Part shown: in pieces, positions 36,431 to 46,120 of the stretch
How the letters are laid out: the number at the start of each line of letters is the position of its first letter
Numbering within the stretch: position 1 is the stretch's first letter
Source: an uncultured Lachnospiraceae bacterium
GTDB lineage: Bacteria; Bacillota; Clostridia; Lachnospirales; Lachnospiraceae
Assembly: GCA_900550475.1 (NCBI GenBank)
Contig: URSA01000001.1
Location: forward strand, 248,001-312,000
Direction of reading: 5' to 3'
Length of the DNA stretch: 64,000 bases
The notes under the pieces: model-generated
Told to the model about the DNA's origin: nothing
Databases searched by the model: none
The model's input: the letters and a program-made list of their open reading frames with translations, nothing else
Program-made: the position numbers and the translations under genes

Positions 36431-39385
36431 CTAATCCACCGACTTCAAGGATTCCGCCATGTTAATTTTCTCCAGCTTTCCGGACATCATCCGGTTCACG
36501 GTCCAGTTAAAAAAGAAGGTGAGCAGAATACTGAGCAGATAGCTGATGCCCTTTACCTTCTCGTCAAAAGAGATCATGTCGACATTGATCCGGCTCATCA
36601 CATACATGTGCAGGAGCCGTCCCAAAATAAGCCCCACCGCGCATCCCACCGCCGTGAGCGCCATGTTCTCCCTGAATACATAGGACGCCGTCTCCTTCTT
36701 GTAGAAGCCAAGCACCTTAATGGTCGCAATCTCCCGGATCCTCTCCGTGATGTTGATGTTGTTCAGGTTATACAGCACCACAAACGCCAGCGCTCCCGCG
36801 CATCCGATAATGACAAATACAATGTAATTCATGCTGCTCATCATGCTGAAAACACGGGTCAGCATATCCATACTGACGGAAACCGCCGTCACACCGTCCG
36901 TCTTCATAAACTCCGCTCCCGCGGCGTGCGCATCCGCGTCTGCGGGAAGATTGACATAGACATTCTTGTAGGTGATCCTGCCGAACACCGCCTCGTAGGT
37001 GTCCGCCTGCAGATACACATAGTTGTAGATATAGTTCTCACAGATTCCCGTCACCACAGCCGATACGCTTTTCTGCCCGTCGTCGCGCAGGGTGATCGTA
37101 TCCCCTACTTTGATGCGGTAGGTCTGCGCCAGCTTGTCAGAAATCACCGCCTCGCCCTCTCCCGGATAGGCAATGGGGGTGCCGTTGTCCGTGTGCAGGT
37201 CGATAAACGGCGGCATCTCCTCAGGTTTCTGGGCAATAATCAGGCTGATCCCCTTGATCTGTCCGCCAAACACCAGATCGTAGGCGCCCTCGTACGCCGT
37301 CATATAAGCTGCGCCAAACTGCTCCGCAGTCCCACGGAAGTCCTCACTCTGCTCCTGCTCTCCCACAACGCCGTCCCGCAGGGTGATGCTCAGGTCATAG
37401 AGCTGTATTTTTTCGTACTGCTGATCGGCAATGTCCGTCACAGAGTCCCGCACGCCGAAGCCGGTCACCAGAAGCGCCGTACAGCCGCTGATTCCGATCA
37501 CCATCATAAAGAACCGCTTCTTATACCGCACCACGTTGCGAACCGAAACCTTCTGTAAAAAGCCAAGCCGTTTCCAGATAAATGGAATGTGCTCAAGCAG
37601 CACTCTTTTTCCCGCCTTGGGCGCTCTCGGACGCATCAGACTCGCCGCCACCTCCCTCAGTTCCCTTCTGCAGGAAACCCATGTGGTGCCCATGGAGCAT
37701 GCCAGCGCTCCCGCCATGGAAATGGCAAAAAACTTCCAGTCAAACACATAGACGATGCCGCCCATCTTATACATCATTCCGTAGGCAATCCAGATCACCA
37801 GCGGGAACAGGTGGACGCCCAGCACATAGCCCAGTACGCAGCCCGTAAAAGCGGCGCTGCCGGAATAGAACAGGAATTTTCCCATGATGGCGCCCTCTCC
37901 GTAGCCAAGCGCCTTGAGTACGCCGATCTGGGTGCGCTGCTCCTCCACCATGCGGTTCATGGTCGTCATGCACACCAGTGCCGCCACCAGAAAGAAGAAT
38001 ACCGGAAACACGTTTGCAATGCCGTCCACGATCCCGGAATCATTCTCAAAGCACACATAGCCCACATTTGTATCCCTGCCAAGCACATAGGTATCCGGGA
38101 ATGCGATATCCTCCACCTCAGCTCTGGCATCGTCAATTTCTGCCTGTGCATCCTCTATCTCGCGCTCAAAGTCCGCATTGGCGTCCCCGTACTCCGTCCA
38201 GCCGTCTGCAAGCTCTGCCTTCGCTTCCTCCAGTTCGGCCTTTCCGTCCGCAAGCTCCTGCTTCTTCTCTGCAAGCTGCCTCTCCGTCCGGGACAGCTCC
38301 TCCTTCCCACGGTCGATCTCCTCCTGAGCCGCCGCAAGCTGTGCGGCGAGCATCTGCTCCTGCAGGCTTGTCGGCGTCTCGGGAAGGAGCTGTTTTGCGA
38401 GGGAAAGCTCTTTCTCCTTTTCCGCAAGCTGATCCTTTGCATCCCGCAGCTGCTTTTCGGCATCCGCAAGCTGTCTCTCTCCGTCCGCAAGTTCCTCCTG
38501 ATTGCGGTCGATCTCCTCCTGCGCCTCCGTGAGCGTATCCTTCGCATCGGTCAGCTCCTTCTCTGCCTCCGCCTTCTTATCATCTAACGTCTTCTGGGCA
38601 TCGTCGAGCTTTTCCTGCGCCTCCGCCATAATGGAATCGTAACGGCGCTCTGCCTGTTGCCCGCAATAGACCTCCCAGAGAGGTGTCTTTTCCTCTATGT
38701 ACGATTTATACGCCTCCGAGTAAATTTCTGCATCCTCGTCGAATTTCACGTAGATTTCCGTGTAGACATCCATCTGAAAGCCTTCCGGCAGCAGATACAT
38801 AAAGCCGCTGACCCTGCCGCTTCCCAGAGAAGAATTTCCTCTCTCAAACTGCACGTAAAGGGAGGACTGTGCGATTCCGGTGATCGTGTATTGCCGGAAA
38901 GCAAAGCTGGAAAGATCATCCTCCTCATTGTTTTCGGACAAAACAACCTTCTGCCCGATCATATCCTCCGAAAACAGATTGGAGTCCACCACGCATTCAT
39001 CTGCCTGCGCAGGCATTCTCCCCGCCGTGAGCACCACGCCGTTCACGCCCTCCGTCAGGGAATGTACCTTGATCACGCGCTCGTTGTCCGAGCTGTCCCG
39101 ATACAGAATATCCGCCGAATACGCGCCCGAAACCGCCCGCACATCTTCCTTTCCCGCAAGCACCTCCACATCCACTTCCTCAAATCCAAGGGTGGAAAGC
39201 AGCCGGAAATCATAAAGCTGTTCTTTTTTCAGATAATGGTCAGCCGACGCCACCATCACATTTCTCGTCACCTTCAAGCCGGAAAACAAGCCGACTCCGA
39301 GAGCCACAATGGCAAGAATGGCAAAATATCTGCCGAAGCTCTGCTTGATTTCCCGTAAGGTCGTTCTCTTCATCATGGATTTCAT
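36431..39385 (-). CDS. ABC transporter permease (FtsX/MacB type) with long extracytoplasmic coiled coil
   Basis: 984 residues. One membrane segment lies near the N-terminus (about 17-37). A large external domain follows, including an Ala/Glu/Lys-rich coiled coil of about 170 residues (roughly 250-420) with repeated ADGxxxLADA and ELADGKAELEEAK heptads. Then come FtsX-type membrane segments in two blocks (about 455-565 and the last 130 residues). Partner of the ATPase gene 10 bases before it. Substrate unknown; such pairs often act in antimicrobial-peptide, lipid or lipoprotein handling. The ribosome site is weak, suggesting translational coupling. Confidence 0.88.
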   Translation of the reverse strand: MKSMMKRTTLREIKQSFGRYFAILAIVALGVGLFSGLKVTRNVMVASADHYLKKEQLYDFRLLSTLGFEEVDVEVLAGKEDVRAVSGAYSADILYRDSSDNERVIKVHSLTEGVNGVVLTAGRMPAQADECVVDSNLFSEDMIGQKVVLSENNEEDDLSSFAFRQYTITGIAQSSLYVQFERGNSSLGSGRVSGFMYLLPEGFQMDVYTEIYVKFDEDAEIYSEAYKSYIEEKTPLWEVYCGQQAERRYDSIMAEAQEKLDDAQKTLDDKKAEAEKELTDAKDTLTEAQEEIDRNQEELADGERQLADAEKQLRDAKDQLAEKEKELSLAKQLLPETPTSLQEQMLAAQLAAAQEEIDRGKEELSRTERQLAEKKQELADGKAELEEAKAELADGWTEYGDANADFEREIEDAQAEIDDARAEVEDIAFPDTYVLGRDTNVGYVCFENDSGIVDGIANVFPVFFFLVAALVCMTTMNRMVEEQRTQIGVLKALGYGEGAIMGKFLFYSGSAAFTGCVLGYVLGVHLFPLVIWIAYGMMYKMGGIVYVFDWKFFAISMAGALACSMGTTWVSCRRELREVAASLMRPRAPKAGKRVLLEHIPFIWKRLGFLQKVSVRNVVRYKKRFFMMVIGISGCTALLVTGFGVRDSVTDIADQQYEKIQLYDLSITLRDGVVGEQEQSEDFRGTAEQFGAAYMTAYEGAYDLVFGGQIKGISLIIAQKPEEMPPFIDLHTDNGTPIAYPGEGEAVISDKLAQTYRIKVGDTITLRDDGQKSVSAVVTGICENYIYNYVYLQADTYEAVFGRITYKNVYVNLPADADAHAAGAEFMKTDGVTAVSVSMDMLTRVFSMMSSMNYIVFVIIGCAGALAFVVLYNLNNINITERIREIATIKVLGFYKKETASYVFRENMALTAVGCAVGLILGRLLHMYVMSRINVDMISFDEKVKGISYLLSILLTFFFNWTVNRMMSGKLEKINMAESLKSVD

Positions 39386-39395
39386 CGTTATTACT

Positions 39396-40100
39396 CTACC
39401 ACTCTATCTCTTCTACATTTACAATATGTTCGTTCTTCACCATGCTTCTCACGGTGCCGCTCTTCACCGTGATGATCCTGTCCGCCATGGCGGTAAGCGC
39501 CTGATTGTGCGTGATCACCACCACCGTCTTTCCCTTTTGCCTGCAGGTATCCTGCAAAAGCTTCAAAACAGCCTTTCCGGTATTGTAGTCCAGCGCTCCC
39601 GTGGGCTCGTCACATAAAAGAAGCTTGGGATTTTTCGCAAGCGCCCTGGCGATCGCCACGCGCTGCTGCTCACCGCCGGAGAGCTGCGCCGGGAAATTTG
39701 CCATTCTGTCCTTCAGCCCGACCTCCTCAAGCACCGTCGCGGCATCCAGAGGCTCCCTGCAGATCTGCGCCGCCAGCTCCACATTCTCGAGTGCGGTGAG
39801 ATTCTGTACCAGATTATAGAACTGGAACACAAAGCCAACATCATACCTGCGGTATCCGGTCAGCTGCCTCTTGTTGTAGGCGGACACCTCCTCGCCGTCC
39901 AGAAACACCTTTCCTTCCGTGAGGGTATCCATGCCGCCTAAAATATTCAATATGGTGGTCTTTCCCGCGCCGGAAGCCCCGACAATCACGCAGAACTCCC
40001 CTTTTTCGATCTCAAAATTCACATTTTTCAGTGCTTCGATCTTCACCTCGCCGGTGTTGTAGGTCTTGCTCACATCGTGAAACTCCACAAATGCACTCAT
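39396..40100 (-). CDS. ABC transporter ATP-binding protein (LolD/MacB class)
   Basis: 234-residue nucleotide-binding subunit. Walker A GASGAGKTT (about 38-46), Q-loop in FVFQFYNL, signature LSGGEQQRVAIARA, Walker B LLLCDEPTGALD, H-loop VITHN. The CDEPTGALD form is typical of MacB-like exporters. Its ATG overlaps the lgt stop by four bases. Confidence 0.94.
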   Translation of the reverse strand: MSAFVEFHDVSKTYNTGEVKIEALKNVNFEIEKGEFCVIVGASGAGKTTILNILGGMDTLTEGKVFLDGEEVSAYNKRQLTGYRRYDVGFVFQFYNLVQNLTALENVELAAQICREPLDAATVLEEVGLKDRMANFPAQLSGGEQQRVAIARALAKNPKLLLCDEPTGALDYNTGKAVLKLLQDTCRQKGKTVVVITHNQALTAMADRIITVKSGTVRSMVKNEHIVNVEEIEW

Positions 40101-40870
40101 TCTTTTTCCTGCTCCTTGTCAGATAATGCTTTCTTCTTTCCGAACCGGATAAACAGCACGATACCCGCCGCAAACGTAAACAGCGCAATAAACTGGGATG
40201 TGGAGAAGATGCCCACCTCTCCCCGGTAATCGTTGCGCAAAAACTCAACCGAGAATCTTCCGATACTGTAAAGAATCAGATACAGTGCTCCGACCCTTCC
40301 CTTCTTTCTCGGCTTGGCGGCATACCAAAACAGCACCGCCGCGATCACGAACATCCCCGCGCTGGAAATGAGCTGTGTGGGAATCAGCTTGACGCCGTTT
40401 GGTGCAAAAGCGGAACTGGTAAAGGCGATTCCCCATGCGGAATCGGTCTCCCTGCCGTAACAGCAGCCCGCCAGAAAACAGCCGATCCGCCCGAAGCCCT
40501 GTGCCAGTGCCACGGAGGGCAGCATCAGGTCAAAATAATCCAGAAAGACCAGCTTCTTGATCCGGCAGTACAGATACGTGGTAAACGCACCCGCAAAAAT
40601 GCCGCCGTAGACAACAAAGCCGTTGCTGGACAGCACGCTCGCCGGGCTCTCCAGAAAGCTTTTCCATTCCACGATACAGAACAGAATCTTAGCTCCCACA
40701 AAGCCGAAGAAAACGCTTAAGAATGTCATGATGTATAAGGCATCCGCATTCATCTTTCTCTTTTTGGCTCTCGCCTCCCCCGTAAACAGCGCCGCCAGCA
40801 CGCCGATTGCGATCATCAGCCCGTAGCCGTGTACGGTAAAAGGCCCTATTGAAAATAAATCGTTATACAT
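40097..40870 (-). CDS. lgt: prolipoprotein diacylglyceryl transferase
   Basis: Transfers diacylglyceryl from phosphatidylglycerol to the lipobox Cys of prolipoproteins. 257 residues, about seven membrane segments; HGYGLMIAIG at the N-terminus and the Lgt signature region QGFGRIGCFLAGCCYGR near residue 130. I place the start at 40870 (MYNDLFSIGPF) because GGAGGAG lies just upstream; that site is itself inside the longer frame that begins at 40882. Confidence 0.93.
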   Translation of the reverse strand: MYNDLFSIGPFTVHGYGLMIAIGVLAALFTGEARAKKRKMNADALYIMTFLSVFFGFVGAKILFCIVEWKSFLESPASVLSSNGFVVYGGIFAGAFTTYLYCRIKKLVFLDYFDLMLPSVALAQGFGRIGCFLAGCCYGRETDSAWGIAFTSSAFAPNGVKLIPTQLISSAGMFVIAAVLFWYAAKPRKKGRVGALYLILYSIGRFSVEFLRNDYRGEVGIFSTSQFIALFTFAAGIVLFIRFGKKKALSDKEQEKE

Positions 40871-40881
40871 AATCTCCTCCA

Positions 40882-41361
40882 TTATTTGTGGTATGGTTCA
40901 TTATTCAGGATGCGGAAGCCGCGGTACAACTGCTCGCACAGGATCACGCGCATCAGCTGGTGGGGAAATGTCATATCCGAAAAACTGATCTTGTAATCCG
41001 CTCTTTCGCTCACAGCCTCCGAAAGTCCGAGAGAGCCTCCGATGATAAACTGTACATGGCTTTTTCCTTCTGCAAACGCTCTGTCCATAAGCTTTGAAAA
41101 CGCCACGGAATCCATTTTCTTTCCCAGAATCTCAAGCGTGATCACACAGCTATCCGGCTTCAGCTTTGCAAGGAGCCTCTCTCCTTCCTTTTTCCGGACC
41201 TGATCCTCCGCCGCAGGGCTTGCCTTATCCGGCGTCCTTTCATCCTCCACTTCGATGATCTCCACCTTGCAATACCTTGACAGACGCTTGCAGTATTCCT
41301 CCACCGCTTCCCTGTAAAACTTCTCTTTCAGCTTTCCCACACACAAAATTGTCATTTTCAT
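40882..41361 (-). CDS. rlmH: 23S rRNA (pseudouridine1915-N3)-methyltransferase RlmH
   Basis: SPOUT-class methyltransferase modifying helix 69 of 23S rRNA. From ATG at 41361 (MKMTILCVGKLKE) it is 159 residues, the standard family length. SAM-binding knot: FIIGGSLGLSEAV (about 102-114), ending with the conserved RGFRILNNEPYHK. The ribosome site is weak; ATG at 41379 is an alternative. Confidence 0.94.
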   Translation of the reverse strand: MKMTILCVGKLKEKFYREAVEEYCKRLSRYCKVEIIEVEDERTPDKASPAAEDQVRKKEGERLLAKLKPDSCVITLEILGKKMDSVAFSKLMDRAFAEGKSHVQFIIGGSLGLSEAVSERADYKISFSDMTFPHQLMRVILCEQLYRGFRILNNEPYHK

Positions 41362-41437
41362 TGCATCATCATAACACATTTTTCTTTTTTTTGACTACCG
41401 TTTTTACAGAAATTTAATGAAGTGAAAATACAGGGTA

Positions 41438-41473
41438 CAAAAAACCTATCCGAAACACGCCGGATAGGTTTTG
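41438..41473 (-). terminator. Rho-independent terminator after the zinc-ribbon gene
   Basis: Minus strand: an 11-bp stem without mismatches (AAAACCTATCC at 463-473 pairing with 442-452 of the same hundred), a ten-base loop, and a run of six T at 41440-41445. It closes the long unit that may begin at the ftsK promoter. Confidence 0.85.
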
Positions 41474-41485
41474 TCGCTGTTTTTC

Positions 41486-42298
41486 TCAATCGTCAAAGAT
41501 ATCACCGTAGATTTCATCCGTGAAACGATCCAGAAACGCCTCGTCCAGATTCATGAATTTCTCGGATATCTTCTTTTTTAAGAGTTTGACACGCTGGAAA
41601 TATTTTTCTTCCTCCGGAAGCCCGTCCTTCTCCGTCTCCTCCGAAAATAACTCCGCGTCCAGCTCTTCCGGGGAAAGATTCTCCAGACACCACTTCTCCA
41701 TGGTGTCCTTCAAGGAGTTCTCGGATGCCGCCCGCTTCGCAAAAATATGGTACGACTTCATGGAGATAACGCCCATCACAATAAACAGAAGGAACAGTAC
41801 GCTCATAATACCGTAGGTCATGTACTTGGAGGTACCGCTCAAATGGATGGGAAGCGCGCCCGCAAGCCCCAGAATGATCACGATCATTCCCACCACGCCC
41901 ACAATGAGAAGCGTGTATGCGGAGGATTTGTTATCCTCCGCCTTGGCAGCGCTGTCCTCGTAGGGTGCCGCCACCGCCGCCTGCTGTTCTTCCTCCGTTT
42001 TCTCTTCCCTTGCCTCTTTCTGCTTCTGCAAGGTGAAAACGGCGGACAGCTTATTTGCCTGTGCCGCATCCTTGGCGTTCACGGAAAGCTCGTACACATC
42101 CTCTTTCTCATCATGGGTAACCTGTGCGCTCTTGATCCCGCTGAACGCCAGAAAAGATGCCAGTTCCTCCATCTCCTCGCCGGAGCCGAAGGTCACGGGT
42201 ACAAGCCCCGTTTCCTCCTCCACAAGCTCACAGCCGCAATCACTGCATATTTTCACGCCCGCCTTATACTCGTTCTTACATTTTGGACACCATGGCAT
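41486..42298 (-). CDS. zinc-ribbon membrane protein, unknown function
   Basis: 270 residues from ATG at 42298, eight bases after GGAGGG. N-terminal zinc ribbon C4-x2-C7 and C18-x2-C21, then a ferredoxin-like segment with VPVTFGSGEEMEELASFLAFSGI (a DUF2007-like pattern). Two membrane segments follow (about 130-150 and 160-182), and then an acidic helical tail. The role is unknown. Last gene before the terminator at 41438. Confidence 0.7.
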   Translation of the reverse strand: MPWCPKCKNEYKAGVKICSDCGCELVEEETGLVPVTFGSGEEMEELASFLAFSGIKSAQVTHDEKEDVYELSVNAKDAAQANKLSAVFTLQKQKEAREEKTEEEQQAAVAAPYEDSAAKAEDNKSSAYTLLIVGVVGMIVIILGLAGALPIHLSGTSKYMTYGIMSVLFLLFIVMGVISMKSYHIFAKRAASENSLKDTMEKWCLENLSPEELDAELFSEETEKDGLPEEEKYFQRVKLLKKKISEKFMNLDEAFLDRFTDEIYGDIFDD

Positions 42299-42324
42299 AC
42301 GCAATCCCTCCAAAAATTTTGTCT

Positions 42325-43710
42325 TTACTTGCTGCGAAGATACTCGTCAATACCCTTCGCGCCCGCTTTTCCGGCTCCCATCGCAAGGATCACCGTAGCT
42401 GCGCCCGTCACGGCGTCACCGCCGGCATAAACGCCTTCCTTTGAGGTCTGACCGTTCTCCTCCGCCGCAACAATGCATTTCCACTTGTTGGTCTCAAGTC
42501 CCTCCGTGGTGGAGGAAATAAGCGGATTGGGAGAGGTTCCCAAAGACATGATCACGGTATCCACATCCATCACAAACTCAGAGTCCGGAACTTCAACCGG
42601 TCTTCTTCTGCCGGACTCATCAGGTGCTCCCAGCTCCATCCGGATACACTTGATGCCGGTCACCCAGCCCTTCTCATCCTCCAGAATCTCAACCGGGTTG
42701 GTGAGCAGGTCGAAAATAATACCCTCTTCTTTTGCATGATGTACTTCTTCCACACGGGCAGGGAGTTCTTCCTCACTTCTTCGGTAAACAATATGAACCT
42801 CCGCTCCCAGTCGAAGCGCCGTGCGGGCAGCGTCCATGGCTACGTTGCCGCCGCCTACCACCGCCACCTTCTTTCCACGCATGATCGGTGTGTTGGCATT
42901 CTCATCAAACGCCTTCATCAGATTGCTTCTGGTCAGATATTCGTTGGCGGAGAATACGCCGTTTGCATTCTCCCCCGGTATGCCCATAAACTTGGGAAGT
43001 CCCGCACCGGAGCCGATGAATACAGCGGAGAAGCCCTCCTCGTTAAGCAGCTCGTCGATCGTCACGGACTTGCCCACAACCACATTGGTCTCGATCCTGA
43101 CGCCGAGAGATTTTACATTCTCAATTTCCTTGGCAACAACCGCCTGCTTCGGCAGACGGAACTCCGGGATTCCGTAGACCAGCACGCCGCCGGGCTCATG
43201 GAGTGCCTCAAAGATGGTCACATCATAGCCAAGCTTTGCCAGATCTCCCGCGCAGGTCAGACCCGCAGGGCCCGATCCGATCACGGCAACCTTCTTTCCG
43301 TTCTGCTCCTTTGCACCCTCCGGCTTGATGCCGTTCTCTCTCGCCCAATCCGCTACAAAGCGCTCCAGCTTTCCGATTGAAATCGGTTCTCCCTTGATGC
43401 CCCTGATACATTTTCCCTCGCACTGGCTCTCCTGTGGGCACACTCTTCCGCAGACTGCCGGGAGGGCGGAGGACTCGCTGATCACCTGATACGCTTCCTC
43501 GATCTTTCCCTCTTTCACTTCCCCGATAAATCTGGGAATATCGATTGCCACGGGACAGCCCTTCACGCACTGTGCATTCTTGCAGCCGATGCAGCGGGAA
43601 GCCTCCTCCATCGCTTCTTCTTTATTGTAGCCGAGACATACCTCTTCAAAATTTGTTGCGCGCACTGACGGTTCCTGCTCATGAACCGGTGTTTTCTTTA
43701 ATACGTCCAT
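42325..43710 (-). CDS. nfnB: NfnB / GltD-like NADPH-binding flavoprotein subunit
   Basis: 461 residues. An N-terminal cysteine cluster domain (CIGCKNAQCVKGCPV, about 41-55) holds [4Fe-4S] ligands. Two dinucleotide folds follow: GSGPAGLTCAGDL (FAD) and VVGGGNVAMDAARTALRLG (NADPH). Next to an FAD/NAD-binding nfnA partner, this fits the electron-bifurcating NADH-dependent ferredoxin:NADP+ oxidoreductase, though such subunits are often annotated as glutamate synthase small subunit. No gltB-like large subunit is nearby, which favours Nfn. Confidence 0.87.
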   Translation of the reverse strand: MDVLKKTPVHEQEPSVRATNFEEVCLGYNKEEAMEEASRCIGCKNAQCVKGCPVAIDIPRFIGEVKEGKIEEAYQVISESSALPAVCGRVCPQESQCEGKCIRGIKGEPISIGKLERFVADWARENGIKPEGAKEQNGKKVAVIGSGPAGLTCAGDLAKLGYDVTIFEALHEPGGVLVYGIPEFRLPKQAVVAKEIENVKSLGVRIETNVVVGKSVTIDELLNEEGFSAVFIGSGAGLPKFMGIPGENANGVFSANEYLTRSNLMKAFDENANTPIMRGKKVAVVGGGNVAMDAARTALRLGAEVHIVYRRSEEELPARVEEVHHAKEEGIIFDLLTNPVEILEDEKGWVTGIKCIRMELGAPDESGRRRPVEVPDSEFVMDVDTVIMSLGTSPNPLISSTTEGLETNKWKCIVAAEENGQTSKEGVYAGGDAVTGAATVILAMGAGKAGAKGIDEYLRSK

Positions 43711-43731
43711 TGTTTTCTCCTCTCTTCCCGA

Positions 43732-44610
43732 TTACTGGCAGTTTCCGCATCCGCCGTGATGCATACTTCCTTCTTTTGCTTTCAGGAACGCCCTTCCCTC
43801 AGCCGTCTTATAGATCTGCTGTCTCTGCATCGCCTCATCAAAATTCACCTGATGGCCGTCAAACTCCGGACCGTCCACACAGGCAAATTTCACTTTGCCG
43901 CCCACGCTCACACGGCAGGCGCCGCACATGCCGGTACCGTCCACCATAATGGGGTTCAGGCTGACGATGGTGGGAATCTTCAGCTCCTTCGTCAACAGAC
44001 ATACAAATTTCATCATGATCATGGGCCCGATCGCTACGCAGGTATCGTAATGTCTGCCCTCTGCCACCAGATCCTTGATCACCTGTGTCACCATACCGCT
44101 CCTGCCGTAGGAGCCGTCGTCCGTGGTCACATAGAGATTGCCTGCAACCGCCTCCATCTCCTTCTCCAGAATCAGAAGATCCTTGGTCTTGGCGCCCACG
44201 ATCACATCCGCATCGATGCCGTGCTCATGCAGCCACTTGACCTGCGGGTAAACCGGAGCGGTTCCGACGCCGCCCGCAACAAACAAAAGTTTCTTGTTCT
44301 TTAGCGTCTCGATATCCTCCTCCACAAATTCAGACGGGCAGCCAAGCGGCCCCACAAAATCATGGAAGCTGTCCCCTGCCTTCAGCGCAGACATCATCTG
44401 CGTGGACGCGCCCACGATCTGGAACACGATGGTGATGGTTCCCTTTTCGCGGTCATAGTCGCAGATGGTAAGAGGGATTCTCTCTCCGTCCGCATCCGTC
44501 CGGGCAATAATGAACTGTCCCGGCTTACATGCCTTTGCCACCCGCTTTGCCTCAACCTCCATCAGGAAAATGTTGGTCGTCAATTCCTCTGCTCTTAAAA
44601 TTTTAAACAT
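43732..44610 (-). CDS. nfnA: NfnA, FAD/NAD-binding subunit of ferredoxin:NADP+ transhydrogenase
   Basis: 292 residues of the ferredoxin-reductase/PyrK fold: FAD region GQFIIARTDADGERIPLTICDYD (about 32-54), NAD-binding GGVGTAPVYPQVKWL, and a C-terminal [2Fe-2S] site (GMCGACRVSVGGKVKFAC). The tail ends in HHGGCGNCQ. Together with NfnB it links NADH, NADPH and ferredoxin pools in the cytoplasm. It lies 21 bases before nfnB. Confidence 0.88.
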   Translation of the reverse strand: MFKILRAEELTTNIFLMEVEAKRVAKACKPGQFIIARTDADGERIPLTICDYDREKGTITIVFQIVGASTQMMSALKAGDSFHDFVGPLGCPSEFVEEDIETLKNKKLLFVAGGVGTAPVYPQVKWLHEHGIDADVIVGAKTKDLLILEKEMEAVAGNLYVTTDDGSYGRSGMVTQVIKDLVAEGRHYDTCVAIGPMIMMKFVCLLTKELKIPTIVSLNPIMVDGTGMCGACRVSVGGKVKFACVDGPEFDGHQVNFDEAMQRQQIYKTAEGRAFLKAKEGSMHHGGCGNCQ

Positions 44611-44651
44611 GCAATCTTCACCTCTTCGGCTTTTCGCCTTCTCTTTCCTTT

Positions 44652-46100
44652 TTATTCTTGTTCTTTACGGATGGGCTCCAGAATGTAATCGTCCAGTGCT
44701 CCCCTTGTTGCCTTAAAACATTCCTGTGTATAGACGTTCACCGCATAGACCGTTCCCGTCCGGTTCTGCACGCCTATGGAATCCTCAAACACCTCCGCAA
44801 CCATGTAGAAGTCTCCCTGTTCGGGAATTCCAAGCACGTACTGGTACAGATAAAGGTATCTGCCGTCCACACCTCCTGTGGGTTTCCCCATGGTGTTTTC
44901 CAGTCTTCCTTCCTCCACCAGACCTATGACCAGCGTATCCACCGCCTGCTCCGGCGTGGATTCCGTGTCAAGCTTCAGCTCAAATTCCCTTGTAGTGCAG
45001 TCTCCGCACACCCCTTCCTCGCTGTAAGTGATAAATTTAAACTCGCTCTTTCCGAGGGGCATGGGAATCGGCCCGGTATATTGCGTCGAATGCTCCGTTG
45101 GAATCGTACCGTCCGTGGTGTAGTAGACCTCTCCGTCCATGGGGAGCTGCACTTCAATCAGCATCGGTGTGGTGTATTCACCGCTGTAAGTTGCCACCTC
45201 AGGTGCCGGCGGCTTCGCCACATTGATCACATAGGATTTCGCCACCACTTCGCTGGCAATTCCGTACGCGTTGACAAACAGGGCGGACACGGTATGGCTT
45301 CCCGCCTCCAGAAAGATTGGCGTTATGTATATGTCGCTGGTTTCGTCCGGCACCGTACCGTCCGTGGTATAGTAGATGGTTCCCTGCGTGGCGCTTGTCA
45401 GTTTCAGGGGCACCACCTTGTCATAGGTTCCCTCCTGATAGCTGAACTCCGGCGGAAGCGCCATATAGCTCTGGAACATGACGCGGATCGCATCATCCTC
45501 CGTATTCATCAGGATCGTGTTTATGGATGCATAGTCCTCCAGATTGACATAGTAGGCTATGATCCGTTTATACGCCGCCGCAAGCTCCTCCTCGGTGGCT
45601 GTCCCGGAGCGTATGACGGCAAACAGCATATCCACATACTCTCCCTCCCTGCCGGACTGGCTGTAAAGCTCTGCCAGAGTGAAACGCAGGGCATTGTCAT
45701 TTCCCTCCAGCTCCAGTGCTCTCTCAAAATACCCGATCGCTTTCTCCGTATCTCCTGCCTGAAAAGAACTGTTCGCCTTCGTAATCTGGTAGCTGACCGA
45801 ATGGTATCTGAGCTGCCCCACGATCAGGATTCCCGCAATCGCCGCCACAAAGACGATTCCCGCAGCGCCCGCAATCAAAGCAATTCTTCTTTTTGCCGCT
45901 GCGTCCCGCAGCCGTTCCCGCTCCTCTTTCCCGGAATCCGGCACCTGCTCCCTCACTTCCTCCACGATTCCCGAAAGCGTTTCGTGCATGCTATATTCAA
46001 TTTCCGGATCGAAGTCCGGTACAATATGGATATCCTCGCCGCATTTCTCGCAGTAGAGGTAACCGTCCCGGATCTCGGCACCACACTTTGGACACTTCAT
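44652..46100 (-). CDS. zinc-ribbon, TPR and chitobiase C-terminal-domain membrane protein
   Basis: 482 residues with an unusual domain order: cytoplasmic zinc ribbon (C3, C6, C17, C20), acidic linker, one membrane segment (73-95), TPR-like helices (about 105-205), then two CHB_HEX_C-type beta modules marked by YYTTDGTVPDETS and YYTTDGTIPTEHS (about 240-300 and 325-385), and an alpha/beta C-terminal domain. The extracytoplasmic part may bind carbohydrate or protein at the cell surface. No catalytic site seen. The start follows AGGAG. Lies between folD and nfnA. Confidence 0.8.
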   Translation of the reverse strand: MKCPKCGAEIRDGYLYCEKCGEDIHIVPDFDPEIEYSMHETLSGIVEEVREQVPDSGKEERERLRDAAAKRRIALIAGAAGIVFVAAIAGILIVGQLRYHSVSYQITKANSSFQAGDTEKAIGYFERALELEGNDNALRFTLAELYSQSGREGEYVDMLFAVIRSGTATEEELAAAYKRIIAYYVNLEDYASINTILMNTEDDAIRVMFQSYMALPPEFSYQEGTYDKVVPLKLTSATQGTIYYTTDGTVPDETSDIYITPIFLEAGSHTVSALFVNAYGIASEVVAKSYVINVAKPPAPEVATYSGEYTTPMLIEVQLPMDGEVYYTTDGTIPTEHSTQYTGPIPMPLGKSEFKFITYSEEGVCGDCTTREFELKLDTESTPEQAVDTLVIGLVEEGRLENTMGKPTGGVDGRYLYLYQYVLGIPEQGDFYMVAEVFEDSIGVQNRTGTVYAVNVYTQECFKATRGALDDYILEPIRKEQE

Positions 46101-46120
46101 GGAAAAGCTCCTATCTATTC

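Noticed and set aside
36335..37558. 407-codon plus-strand open frame opposite the ABC permease
   Set aside because: Low-complexity His/Arg-rich translation and no start signals; antisense to conserved FtsX segments.
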